From: Aquibaculum sediminis
Lineage (GTDB): Bacteria > Pseudomonadota > Alphaproteobacteria > Kiloniellales > DSM-21159
DNA length: 64,000 bases
Assembly (NCBI RefSeq): GCF_040712085.1
Contig: NZ_JBFCVK010000005.1
Coordinates: 124,001-188,000, forward strand
Reading direction: 5' to 3'
The translations under genes and the position numbers were made by a program. This document shows, one piece after another, positions 11,929 to 20,448 of the stretch (position 1 is the first letter of the stretch; the number at the start of each line of letters is the position of its first letter). The notes beneath the pieces were generated by a model. That model ran no database searches and was not told the origin of the DNA. It saw only the letters and a list, made by a program, of their open reading frames with translations.

Positions 11929-12768
11929 ATGTCGAGAAACGGACAGACTGCGCCAGACTACCCGCAGAACCGCGCCGCGCTGCAGCGGCTGATCGCCGGC
12001 AGCCCCGGGCCGGTGCAGCCCTATGCGCGGGACTATCCAGCCGGCTGGGACACGGGTCTGCACAGCCATCGCCGCGCCCAACTGGTCTTCGCCACCAGCG
12101 GTGTGATGACGGTCACCACGCGCTCCGGCCTTTGGGTCGTCCCGCCGCAGCGGGCCGTCTGGGTGCCCGCCGGCGAAAGCCATGCGCTGAAGATGCACGG
12201 GCCCGTGCAGCTGCGCACACTCTATCTGGATGAAAGCATTGCAGCCGATCGGCCCCGGCGCCCCCAGGTGCTGAGCGTCACCCCCCTGTTGCGCGCGCTG
12301 GTTCTGCGCCTGATGACCCTGCCGGCAGAGGCCACCCGGGAGGGACCCGCCGCACGGCTGGTCGCGGTGCTTTTGGATGAATTGCACTGCGGTGCGGAGG
12401 CCCCGATGCACCTGCCCGAGCCACAGCATCCGGGCCTGCGGCGCATCTGCTCCGCCTTGCGGGAACAGCCGGCGGATCGCCGTGAGCTCGCCGATTGGGG
12501 TCGGCTGGTGGGCGCCTCGCCTCGCACGCTTGCCCGACGCTTCCAGGAGGAAACCGGCATGGGCTTCGCCGCCTGGCGCCAGCAGGCGCGCCTGCTGGCT
12601 GCGCTGCCACTGCTGGCGCAGGGCCAGGCGGTGACCTCCGTCGCGCTCGATGTGGGTTACGACGGACCGAGCGCCTTCATCGCCGCCTTCCGCCGGAGTT
12701 TCGGGGTGACGCCGGGACGCTACTTCGCCGAGGACAACGTGAGTACTGGCGAGGGCGGCGCATCCTGA
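11929..12768 (+). CDS. AraC family transcriptional regulator with cupin N-terminus
   Basis: About 279 residues. The N-terminal cupin-like sensor (about residues 20-110) includes HSHRRAQLVF and WVPAGESH. The C-terminal double helix-turn-helix (about 190-270) includes LADWGRLVGASPRTLARRF and ends with DVGYDGPSAFIAAFRRSFGV and TPGRYF, the AraC signature. The start is uncertain: a GTG at 11878 in the same frame would add 17 residues. It is divergent from the MFS gene, a standard arrangement for a regulator and its exporter. Its 3' end overlaps the convergent DUF2272 gene by 49 bases. Confidence 0.88.
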   Translation: MSRNGQTAPDYPQNRAALQRLIAGSPGPVQPYARDYPAGWDTGLHSHRRAQLVFATSGVMTVTTRSGLWVVPPQRAVWVPAGESHALKMHGPVQLRTLYLDESIAADRPRRPQVLSVTPLLRALVLRLMTLPAEATREGPAARLVAVLLDELHCGAEAPMHLPEPQHPGLRRICSALREQPADRRELADWGRLVGASPRTLARRFQEETGMGFAAWRQQARLLAALPLLAQGQAVTSVALDVGYDGPSAFIAAFRRSFGVTPGRYFAEDNVSTGEGGAS

Positions 12769-13583
12769 TCGACGAGGTTGAGCCGCAGAACCACGAAGGG
12801 CGCCGGCTGACCTGAAGAGCCCCCCAGTCCCCGGGGCACCCGCCCCTCCGCATCAAGCGGCAGGTAGATCATCCGCACGGCGTTGCCCAGGTTGCCGCCA
12901 ATCAGCGCCAGGCGCCGACTGTGGCGGGCCACCACCAGGTCACAATGCATACCCCGGAATTCGCCCAACTCGTCCACCCTTTGCGCCACCCGCTGCAGCC
13001 GCGCATCGGCAGGCCGGGAACGGTCGGCACAGAGCAAATCACCCGGCTCGGGACGGTGGGTTTCCAGATCCATCGGCGTGTAGAGCGCCCTCCCTCCCCA
13101 GCGCTGCTGCATGCGAATGGCGTGGTCGAGATAGTAACTGTGAGCGGCGCTCCAGTAGAAGTCAGAGCGATCGACACCGGTGCTGCGCATGAGATAGGAG
13201 ATGAAAGCTGCAGACCAGGGCAGCGGCCGCCAGACCTCCGCATCCGCTTCGCGATAGCGCGCGCGCTGGCTTTTAATGTACGCGGGCCAGGTGTCCCGCT
13301 CCTCGCGCACGGCATTCCAGTAGCCCTGGACCAGATGGAAGACACGGGGGTCGTCCTCTGAAAGTGCCGGGCGCAGTTCCTCCCGCTCGGGCCCGCGCAG
13401 GTCGGTGATGCCCCCACCGAAGGCCCGCCATTCCCGCTCGGCCTGCTCGACCAGCCGCTCACGCAGGCTTTCCGGATAGGGCACCGGCGGCGCGTCCAGC
13501 GGCGGTCTCGCCGTTTCGCAGGCCGCGAGCAGCAGCGCGCAGAATCCGAAAGTGAGCCAGCGTAGGCCTCCGGGAAAGATCAC
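12720..13583 (-). CDS. DUF2272 family lipoprotein
   Basis: 287 residues. The N-terminus is hydrophobic with a lipobox-like LLLAAC (C22), so it is probably a lipoprotein. The body matches DUF2272: WPAYIKSQRARY, PWSAAFISYLMRSTG, SYYLDHA and the PGDLLC...HCDLVV motifs. The Cys and His in PGDLLC and MHCDLVV recall the NlpC/P60-CHAP cysteine hydrolase fold, so a cell-wall or peptide hydrolase role is possible but unproven. It lies just downstream of the amidotransferase gene on the same strand (3-base gap) and is probably cotranscribed with it. Confidence 0.8.
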   Translation of the reverse strand: MIFPGGLRWLTFGFCALLLAACETARPPLDAPPVPYPESLRERLVEQAEREWRAFGGGITDLRGPEREELRPALSEDDPRVFHLVQGYWNAVREERDTWPAYIKSQRARYREADAEVWRPLPWSAAFISYLMRSTGVDRSDFYWSAAHSYYLDHAIRMQQRWGGRALYTPMDLETHRPEPGDLLCADRSRPADARLQRVAQRVDELGEFRGMHCDLVVARHSRRLALIGGNLGNAVRMIYLPLDAEGRVPRGLGGSSGQPAPFVVLRLNLVDQDAPPSPVLTLSSAK

Positions 13584-13586
13584 CGA

Positions 13587-14300
13587 TCACGCCACGGGTT
13601 GGGTCAGCGCCGGTGCATCGGCCAGCCAGCGGTCGAGAAAGGTGGAAAGCCAGTCACCCAGCGGCTCCAGATGCACGTCGCGATCCGCAAGCTGCCGGTC
13701 CCGGGCATGGGCCCCGGGATTGTCCAGCATATGCGCCGCCTCGCGCAGCCACCCGGCCTGGATCTCCTCGGTGATCTCAGGGTGGAACTGCAATCCGAAA
13801 GCCCGGCCATAGCGGAAGGCCTGGTTCTCGAAGTGCTGGCCGGTGGCAAGCAACTCGGCCGTGTCCGGTGCGGCAAAACCCTGCAGGTGCCAATGATAGA
13901 CCATGAGATCCGGCGGGATCAGGTCACGGCCGGCCGCTGTCGGGGCAATGGGATAGAAACCGATCTCACTCATGCCTTCAGGGTGCGGGCCCACCGAGGC
14001 GCCCAGCGTGTGCGCCAGGAGCTGGCTGCCCAGGCAGATGCCGAGCAGCGGCTTGTCTTGCTGCAGCCAGCCCTCGATCCAGGCCAGTTCGTCGCGCAGG
14101 TAGGACAGGTGCTCTGCCTGCTCTACCATCTGCACACCACCGTAGATCACCGTTGCCGCGTAGCGCGACGGATCAGGAAGCGGCTGACCCTCGGCGACGT
14201 AGCATGTGTCCAGGGCAAAGCCTCGGCTGCGCAGCCCCTGGGTCACGCGATCCTCGCGCTCGTTTGGCATGTGCCGGATCAACAGAACCTTTTCGCTCAT
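13587..14300 (-). CDS. Class I glutamine amidotransferase-like protein
   Basis: 237 residues of the GMP-synthase-like GATase1 family. The nucleophile elbow GICLGSQ (C near 98) and the catalytic HPE in LQFHPEITEE are visible. It is a free-standing GATase domain with no fused synthetase. Free-standing relatives hydrolyse gamma-glutamyl compounds or assist in deamination, and the substrate cannot be told here. It starts divergently from hutH and is probably cotranscribed with the DUF2272 gene. Confidence 0.85.
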   Translation of the reverse strand: MSEKVLLIRHMPNEREDRVTQGLRSRGFALDTCYVAEGQPLPDPSRYAATVIYGGVQMVEQAEHLSYLRDELAWIEGWLQQDKPLLGICLGSQLLAHTLGASVGPHPEGMSEIGFYPIAPTAAGRDLIPPDLMVYHWHLQGFAAPDTAELLATGQHFENQAFRYGRAFGLQFHPEITEEIQAGWLREAAHMLDNPGAHARDRQLADRDVHLEPLGDWLSTFLDRWLADAPALTQPVA

Positions 14301-14429
14301 TGCCGCCTCTCACAATCCGCTGACTGCCGAGAAGCTGCCGCATGCGGCGGCTCGGCACAATAGATGGACACGCAACCGGAACCGCGGAATTCGCATGGCT
14401 CTTCCACCCTGCGAGCAGCGGTGTTACAG

Positions 14430-14443
14430 CTTGTATAGACAAG
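14430..14443. promoter_or_regulatory. HutC-like operator palindrome upstream of hutH
   Basis: CTTGTATAGACAAG is a 14-base inverted repeat with six-base arms matching CTTGTA/GACAAG in all but one pair. It lies 20 bases before the hutH GTG start. HutC, a GntR-family urocanate-responsive repressor, binds CTTGTATxTACAAG-type sites in other proteobacteria. The match and position suggest histidine-utilisation control; no hutC gene is in the window. Confidence 0.6.
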
Positions 14444-14463
14444 TTGCGATGGAGGCCCGCACC

Positions 14464-16011
14464 GTGATCGATGAGACATTCCTGCTGCGTCCCGGCACGC
14501 TCTCCATGGCAGACCTCCATGCCTTCTGGCGCCGTTCGCGTCCGGTTGAGCTGGACACGGCGGCACGCCCCGGCATCGCAGCTGCGGCGGAAACGGTGGC
14601 ACAGATCGTCGCCGAGGGGCGCCGCGTCTACGGCATCTCGACCGGGTTCGGCAGCCTGGCCCGCGAATCCATTCCCCGCGAACAGGTGGCGGAGTTGCAG
14701 CGCCGCCTCGTGCGCTCGCATCAGGCCGGTGTCGGCGACCCGCTGCCGGAGCGTGTGGTGCGCCTCATTCTGCTCCTGAAGCTGGGTTCCCTGGGCCGCG
14801 GCCACTCCGGCGTACGCCTGGAGACCGTGGACCGGCTGCTCGCGCTGCTGAACGCTGACGCCCTGCCGGTGATCCCGGCTCAGGGTTCCGTAGGCGCCTC
14901 CGGCGACCTCGCTCCCCTGGCGGCCCTGGCGGCCCCCTTGATGGGTGAAGGCGAACTGCTGCTGTACGGCCGGCGTCTGCCAGCGGCAGAGGCCTTGGCG
15001 GAACTCAGTCTCGAGCCGCTTGAGCTTGCCGCCAAGGAAGGGCTTGCCCTGCTCAATGGCAGCCAGGTCTCCTGCGCGCTCGCACTGGACGGCCTTTTCC
15101 GCGGGCTCGACGTCTTCGCCGCAGCGATCGTCGGCGGTGCCATGACCACCGATGCCGCCCTTGGCAGCGACGCCCCCTTCGATGCGCGCATCCATGCCAT
15201 CCGCGGCCATCCGGGTCAGATCGCCGTGGCGGGCTGGCTGCGCGAACTGCTCACCGGCAGCGCGATCCGCGGCTCGCACCTTGAGTGCGACCGGGTGCAG
15301 GATCCCTACTCCCTGCGCTGCCAGCCCCAGGTCATGGGCGCGGCCTGGGACCTCCTGGGCCAGGCGGCCGCCATGCTGTCACGCGAGGCCAATGCCGTAT
15401 CGGACAACCCGCTGGTCTTTCCCGATAGCGGCGAGATTCTCTCCGGCGGCAACTTCCACGCGGAGCCAGTGGCCATGGCCGCCGACATCATCGCCATCGC
15501 GCTGGCGGAAACAGTGTCGCTCGCGGAACGGCGCATTGCCCTGCTGACCGACGCCAATTTCAGCAACCTACCGCCCTTCCTGGTGGCGGAACCCGGCCTC
15601 AACTCCGGCTTCATGATCGCGCAGGTGACGGCCGCTGCGCTGGCCAGCGAGGTGAAGCTGCGTGCGCACCCGGCAAGCATCGACAGCCTGCCCACCTCGG
15701 CCAATCAGGAGGACCACGTCTCCATGGCCACCCACGGCGCACGCCGCCTCGGCCCACTGTCTCAGGACGCCGGGCGCGTGCTTGCCGTGGAACTTCTCTC
15801 CGCCGCCCAGGGCCTCGACCTGCGCGCGCCCCTGACCACATCCCCACGCCTGGATGAGGCCCACGCACTGATCCGCGAGCAGGTCCCCATGCTCCGCGAA
15901 GACCGCCCCCTCACGCCGGACATCGAAGCGGTGTGGGCCCTGGTCGAAGGGGGCCGCTTCTTCGAACTGTTGTGGCAGAGCGAAACGGCTGATCCTTTTG
16001 TCGCGCACTGA
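14464..16011 (+). CDS. hutH: Histidine ammonia-lyase (aromatic amino acid lyase family)
   Basis: Deaminates L-histidine to urocanate, the first step of histidine degradation. 515 residues from a GTG start placed 8 bases after GGAGG. The MIO cofactor triad A145-S146-G147 lies in VGASGDLAPL. YGISTGFG (about 56-63) and the histidine-lyase signature VQDPYSLRCQPQVMG are present, as is QEDHVSMA. The TAL-type selectivity motif is not apparent, so histidine is the likely substrate. hutU, hutI and hutG are not nearby; the adjacent genes are an amidotransferase and a class II aldolase. The HutC-like palindrome just upstream supports the call. Confidence 0.9.
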   Translation: MIDETFLLRPGTLSMADLHAFWRRSRPVELDTAARPGIAAAAETVAQIVAEGRRVYGISTGFGSLARESIPREQVAELQRRLVRSHQAGVGDPLPERVVRLILLLKLGSLGRGHSGVRLETVDRLLALLNADALPVIPAQGSVGASGDLAPLAALAAPLMGEGELLLYGRRLPAAEALAELSLEPLELAAKEGLALLNGSQVSCALALDGLFRGLDVFAAAIVGGAMTTDAALGSDAPFDARIHAIRGHPGQIAVAGWLRELLTGSAIRGSHLECDRVQDPYSLRCQPQVMGAAWDLLGQAAAMLSREANAVSDNPLVFPDSGEILSGGNFHAEPVAMAADIIAIALAETVSLAERRIALLTDANFSNLPPFLVAEPGLNSGFMIAQVTAAALASEVKLRAHPASIDSLPTSANQEDHVSMATHGARRLGPLSQDAGRVLAVELLSAAQGLDLRAPLTTSPRLDEAHALIREQVPMLREDRPLTPDIEAVWALVEGGRFFELLWQSETADPFVAH

Positions 16012-16050
16012 CCGAACTGCACACTCAGCGAAGAGCGCAATTCATCTGAG

Positions 16051-16695
16051 TCAGGACGACTCTCGCGGGCCGTAGGACTTGAAGCGCTCCATCACCCTCT
16101 CGATCTCCGCGTCGGGAAGGATCGTTGGGCCGCCGATTTGCAGGGTGCCGACATACTGCCGCGCCAGCAGTTCCACCTCGCCGGCGAGCCAGAGCGCCCG
16201 CTCCAGGCTCGGGCCGAGCGCGATCATGCCGTGGTTGGCGAGCAGACAGGCCAGGCGTCCGTCGAGGGCCGCGAGGGCGTGCTGCGACAGGGTTTCGGTG
16301 CCGAAGGTGGCGTAGGGCGCGCAGCGGATGGTGGGCGCGCCGGCGGCGGCGATCATGTAGTGGATGGCGGGGATATCGCGCCCCTGGATTGCCAGCATGG
16401 TGGCATAGGGCGAATGGGTGTGAACCACCGCGTTGACCTCGGGACGCGCGCGCAGAATGTCGCGATGAAAGCGCCACTCGCTGGACGGGGGGTGACGGCC
16501 CTCGTGGCTGCCGTCGAAGCGCAGGAACACCATGTCCTCCGGCTGCAGGCGCTCATAGGGCAGACCGCTGGGTGTGATCAAAAGGCCCTCGCCCCAGCGC
16601 AGCGAGACATTGCCGGAGGTTCCCTGGTTGAGACCGCTGACGTTCATGTCGAGGCAAGCGTCGATCAGGGCCTGACGCTGGTCGCGCTCTTCCAT
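16051..16695 (-). CDS. Class II aldolase/adducin family protein
   Basis: 214-residue zinc-dependent class II aldolase of the L-fuculose-phosphate aldolase type. Visible features are GNVSLR near residue 28, the metal ligands in VVHTHSPYATMLA (about 90-102) and in NHGM (about 154), and the acidic residue in SSEWRFH. Family members cleave sugar phosphates or decarboxylate four-carbon sugar acids (OtnC-like). The L-threonate dehydrogenase-like gene elsewhere in the window makes the latter possible. That link is an inference. Confidence 0.87.
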   Translation of the reverse strand: MEERDQRQALIDACLDMNVSGLNQGTSGNVSLRWGEGLLITPSGLPYERLQPEDMVFLRFDGSHEGRHPPSSEWRFHRDILRARPEVNAVVHTHSPYATMLAIQGRDIPAIHYMIAAAGAPTIRCAPYATFGTETLSQHALAALDGRLACLLANHGMIALGPSLERALWLAGEVELLARQYVGTLQIGGPTILPDAEIERVMERFKSYGPRESS

Positions 16696-16732
16696 TGTTG
16701 CTCTTCCAGGCAGTGGCAGGCCACGGCAAGCA

Positions 16733-16773
16733 GGGCGGCAGGTACAAGACCGGCTTGCACCTACCGCCCTTTT
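16733..16773 (+). other. GC-rich stem-loop followed by a short T-run
   Basis: Inverted repeat with 16-base arms (16733-16748 and 16754-16769), two mismatched pairs, a five-base loop and TTTT on the + strand. It lies between the aldolase start and the autotransporter stop. No rightward gene ends here, so it may act as the leftward autotransporter terminator despite lacking a leftward U-run. Confidence 0.4.
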
Positions 16774-16836
16774 ACCGTGCTTGGGCTACAGGCTACTCGA
16801 AAACAGCCGTCGCCTGAAGTCACCCACGACCCGACC

Positions 16837-19569
16837 TCAGAAGGAAAAGGACAGGGTCGCCAAGCCGATGGTGTCCGCAGAGCGGCCGGCCACGTGGCCC
16901 GGCTGTAGACGGTGCATCGCACCAACCGATGCCCGAGCGCCCTCGAATGGCGTGAATCCGTAGGCCGCCTGCAGGTTGATCTCTCGCCCGCTCGGCTGCG
17001 GATTCAGGCGCAGTCGCCGATAGCCGATACTCCCGTCCATATTGCGACTGCTCGGGACGTTGAGATCCACACGTCCGCTTTCCACGCGCAGCGGCTGGGA
17101 CACGGCAATGCTGAAGGCATCGTCATCGGCGAAGAGTTCCCGCTGCGACAGTCCGACGCCGAAGGAACTGGTGATGATCCCGCTACCGCCTTCGACCATG
17201 CCGTCCTGGGTGAAGGAGGTCTGGCCCAGGGACCCGCTGAAGGTCAGCTTGGCCGTGCGTGTGATATCGAAGCTGGCGCCAAGATTGGCGAAGAGGGTGT
17301 CCGAGCGGGTCTTCTCACCGAAGGCGCCCTTCGAGACCGTGCCCAGCAGGGAGCCCTTCTCCGATAGCGCGCCCAAGGCAATCGACACGGACCCGCTGTC
17401 GGTGAAGCTGGTTTTGAACTCACCGATTGCGCCGGTAACGCTTGGCGGTGATTCATAGACGGAAACCCGATCATTATCGATCTCGCCGGTGAAGACGCCC
17501 AGGCGGAAGGCCGATTCCCGGCCGACCGCAAAGCCCACGGTGGAACCATAGCCCGACTGCATCAAGCCCAGGTGGGGCTGATCGAAAGCTTCGCCCTCCA
17601 CCATGGGCACGCCGGCGAAGCCCTCTTCGCGCAGGCCGAAGCTGCGCCCGACGTGGGGATTGAGCGAGAATTCGATCTCGCTGCTGCCACTGGAGAAGCC
17701 AAAGGACATGCGCGAATAGGGGCTCGAACCTAAGCCCGGGTCCGATGCATTCAAGCGCGTGGCCGAGGTAATGGAGAAGGGACCCTGCTCGATCGTGCGA
17801 ACCGAGCGCTCCTCCACGCCACCGAAGAGCTTCAGGCGATGCAGGGCATCACGGGCCGTCTCCTTCGGCTTGCCGGTGGTCAGCTGATCCATGTCGAACT
17901 CGAAGCCACGATTGTAAGCATCGAGCCCCAGCACGGCCTCGTCCTGCAGCGCCAGCGCAATGCCATCGCCAAACGCCGGCGAGGCATGCAGCGCCGTGGC
18001 ATCGAGGCTGATGCTGCCGCCATTGATGCTGTTCGAAGTCGGCACCGCGACCTCGCCCAGAGGCTGGGTCGCCCGCTCCAGGTTCAGCAGGCCATGGCCG
18101 TAGAGCGCCGGATCGCCAAGATCCGTGGCAGACTCAAAGAGTATCTCGAGTATCTCCGGCGCCTCGAGGTAGGGAAAAGCCTGCTTGAGGATGGCCACTG
18201 CCCCGGACACGTAGGGCGAGGCCATGGAAGTGCCACTCATGTTGCCGTAGGTCGCTTCGCCCGGCACATCGCTCGGGATTGTGGAGTAAATATTGCTGCC
18301 CGGCGCCACGAGACACCATTCCGCAGCCTGGCCGCAGGCGTTCGAGTAGCTTGCAAGCACGATGTCTTCGCCCACTTGCTCGGCCGAGCCAACCGCCACC
18401 CAATAGCCTTTTAACTCTGGGAAATAGTGAGGCAGAGCCGCAGGGATACTCGGCTCGGTCAGACTTTCATTACCTGTTGCAGATACGGAAATAATACCTG
18501 CTTCAACTAACTGATGCGCAACCTCAATTTCATCCGGGATCATCGATTCCCATTCTGATTGCGTATTCAATACATTTATAGAATCTTGCGAATACCCCCA
18601 ACTGTTATTAACAATATGTGCTCCCTGCTCCAACGCATAACGCCAAGCGGTTGGACCAAGGTCTGCGCCGTTGCCATCTGCGTCGAAGGCGACGATAGGC
18701 ATTATCCGAGCATCGTATGCGAGACCGTGCATACCCCGCTCATCCCGGTGCGCACCTATGATGCCCGAAACATGGGTTCCGTGCCCGTTCAGATCTTCCA
18801 CCTCGTCGACATCCGGGAAAGCGTTGTAGGGGGCGACGATCTTCCCTGCAAATTCCGGATGGTTCAGATCCAGCCCTGTATCCACCACCGCAACGACCAC
18901 ACCCTCTCCCGTGAAACCACGGGCGTAGGCGGAAGATGCGTGCACGAGCGCATGCCCCCCATAGCCGCCATCGGCCGCATCATATTCGGGCGTTTCATAA
19001 TAGGCTGGCGGATCGGGAGTCGGTTCCGGCGGCTCGACGGGTTCTTCGGGCTCTCCCGGTTCTTCAGGTTCCTCTGGCTCTTCAGGTTCCTCCGGTTCCT
19101 CTGGCTCGTCCTGATCGTCATCGTTGTCGTCCGATCCGCCGCTCGAACCACCGCCACCACCGGCGATGGCAAGCGCACCGACGCCGGCAGCTACGGCCAG
19201 CCCTCCGGCGACGAGCGCTGTGCTGGACACCGCGCCAGCGCCGCCTGCCAGAGCGCCTGGCCCCGCCACGTCCACGGCGATCTGATCGATGGTTGCTTCG
19301 AGATAGGGGCGCAGTTCCTTCGCGCGCGCTGCAATGTCCGCTACCGCCTCCGGCGACTGGCGCATTTCCTGTTCCATCAAGGCCAGGAAGTCATCGTCAA
19401 CCAGCGTATAGGCTTCGTCGATCAGATAGCCATTTGCGGCATACTGCAGTCCCGGCCCATAGACTGCATCTTGCGCTTGTGCCTGCTGACCAAACAGACC
19501 TTCTCCCGTGCCACAGAGACACAATGCCACGGCCGCCGTGTATAACAGCGCGCGCTTTCCGGACCCCAT
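16837..19569 (-). CDS. Autotransporter subtilisin-like (S8) serine protease
   Basis: 910 residues. Order: signal peptide (about 1-32), a helical segment (about 55-100), a Gly/Ala-rich hydrophobic stretch (about 104-140), a Gly/Ser/Asp spacer, a Glu-Pro repeat linker (about 155-188), the S8 domain (about 200-485) and a long C-terminal region typical of a beta-barrel translocator that ends in aromatic-rich strands (...ATLSFSF). The catalytic triad is D230 (VVDTGLD), H263 (GHGTHVSG) and S448 (SGTSMASP), with oxyanion N367 (ATGNES). It is presumably exported to the cell surface and perhaps released. Upstream (19570-19731) is its promoter region. Confidence 0.9.
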   Translation of the reverse strand: MGSGKRALLYTAAVALCLCGTGEGLFGQQAQAQDAVYGPGLQYAANGYLIDEAYTLVDDDFLALMEQEMRQSPEAVADIAARAKELRPYLEATIDQIAVDVAGPGALAGGAGAVSSTALVAGGLAVAAGVGALAIAGGGGGSSGGSDDNDDDQDEPEEPEEPEEPEEPEEPGEPEEPVEPPEPTPDPPAYYETPEYDAADGGYGGHALVHASSAYARGFTGEGVVVAVVDTGLDLNHPEFAGKIVAPYNAFPDVDEVEDLNGHGTHVSGIIGAHRDERGMHGLAYDARIMPIVAFDADGNGADLGPTAWRYALEQGAHIVNNSWGYSQDSINVLNTQSEWESMIPDEIEVAHQLVEAGIISVSATGNESLTEPSIPAALPHYFPELKGYWVAVGSAEQVGEDIVLASYSNACGQAAEWCLVAPGSNIYSTIPSDVPGEATYGNMSGTSMASPYVSGAVAILKQAFPYLEAPEILEILFESATDLGDPALYGHGLLNLERATQPLGEVAVPTSNSINGGSISLDATALHASPAFGDGIALALQDEAVLGLDAYNRGFEFDMDQLTTGKPKETARDALHRLKLFGGVEERSVRTIEQGPFSITSATRLNASDPGLGSSPYSRMSFGFSSGSSEIEFSLNPHVGRSFGLREEGFAGVPMVEGEAFDQPHLGLMQSGYGSTVGFAVGRESAFRLGVFTGEIDNDRVSVYESPPSVTGAIGEFKTSFTDSGSVSIALGALSEKGSLLGTVSKGAFGEKTRSDTLFANLGASFDITRTAKLTFSGSLGQTSFTQDGMVEGGSGIITSSFGVGLSQRELFADDDAFSIAVSQPLRVESGRVDLNVPSSRNMDGSIGYRRLRLNPQPSGREINLQAAYGFTPFEGARASVGAMHRLQPGHVAGRSADTIGLATLSFSF
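19030..19107 (-). repeat. Short Glu-Glu-Pro tandem repeat linker in the S8 protease
   Basis: The coding strand repeats a 9-base EEP/EPE-type unit about eight times (residues about 155-180), with GEP and VEP variants at one end. Such Pro/Glu linkers act as stiff spacers between domains. The array is a likely site of copy-number change. Confidence 0.85.
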
Positions 19570-19731
19570 CCTTCATCCCCCCACTGGATAAACTACCTTA
19601 GTGCGATGTACCCTCTAAGTGTCCCGCACATTACACAAAGTTGCTGTAATATGGCAATCTGCACCCATAGAGAATTTTTTGACTGCCACCAACTGTGAAG
19701 CGGGCTTTCTCGGTTCACCGGTCCCTGCTTT

Positions 19732-20448
19732 CTACCCCCGCCCGAGCCACTCCTGCAGTTCGCTCTCCGCCTTCTCCAGGGCGCTGTAGTTCAGCAGCTT
19801 GCGCAGCATGGCCACCGTAACGGCGCGGCTGCGGAGGTTGAAGCGGCCCTCTTCCTGGCCGGGGAGGTGATAGACCTCCAGCTTGTCATAGAGCTGCTGC
19901 AGGCGGTTCTGTACGCTGCGCAGGGAGAGGTGCCGCCGGCGCGCGATCGCCCGGTCGGTAAGGCCGAGCGCGATGTCCACCAGGATCTCGTACTCCGCAT
20001 CGGTGAAACCACGCGCCTGCCCCAGGCTTTTCTGCTGCATGCCCCGCACTTCACGGTCGATCACGCACTGGCTCTCGATAAAGATGGAGCGCAGTGCCAG
20101 CTTGAGCCGCTCGTCCGAGGCAGACTTCAGCACGTAGCCGTAGGCGGCACCGTCCGGCACGATGCGCGAGACGCCGCGGACATAGGCCTCGTCCGAGTAG
20201 TTGGACCAGAAGAGGATGCGGGTCTCGGGCCGCTCCTTCCAGATCGTGCGCGCCGCCTCGATGCCGTTGCGCACCACCATCTGCAGGTCGAGGACGATGT
20301 TCTCGAAGCCGTACTGGCGCGCCAGTTCTTCGCCCTGGGTTCCGTGCTCCGCTTCCGTTACGCTTTCGCATTCAGGGAGTGCCGCCCTCACCGCTTCGTT
20401 CAGATAGGCCCGGTGCAGGGGGTCGTCCTCGACGATGAGAATCTTCAC
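19732..20448 (-). CDS. NarL/FixJ-type response regulator
   Basis: 238 residues: a receiver domain (1-125) with acidic pocket EDD (7-9), phospho-acceptor D54 (IVLDLQM) and conserved Lys in VLKSAS, then a LuxR-type helix-turn-helix (about 150-215) containing FTDAEYEILVDIALGLTDRAI and RSVQNRLQQLYDKL. The proline usually found after the acceptor site is replaced by V in QMVVRNG. The start overlaps the kinase stop by 4 bases (ATGA), so the two are translationally coupled. Confidence 0.93.
   Translation of the reverse strand: MKILIVEDDPLHRAYLNEAVRAALPECESVTEAEHGTQGEELARQYGFENIVLDLQMVVRNGIEAARTIWKERPETRILFWSNYSDEAYVRGVSRIVPDGAAYGYVLKSASDERLKLALRSIFIESQCVIDREVRGMQQKSLGQARGFTDAEYEILVDIALGLTDRAIARRRHLSLRSVQNRLQQLYDKLEVYHLPGQEEGRFNLRSRAVTVAMLRKLLNYSALEKAESELQEWLGRG

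Noticed and set aside
19030..19107. Short tandem repeats resembling an array
   Set aside because: Nine-base coding repeats for Glu-Pro residues in a protease gene, not direct repeats with spacers; no CRISPR array or cas gene in the window.
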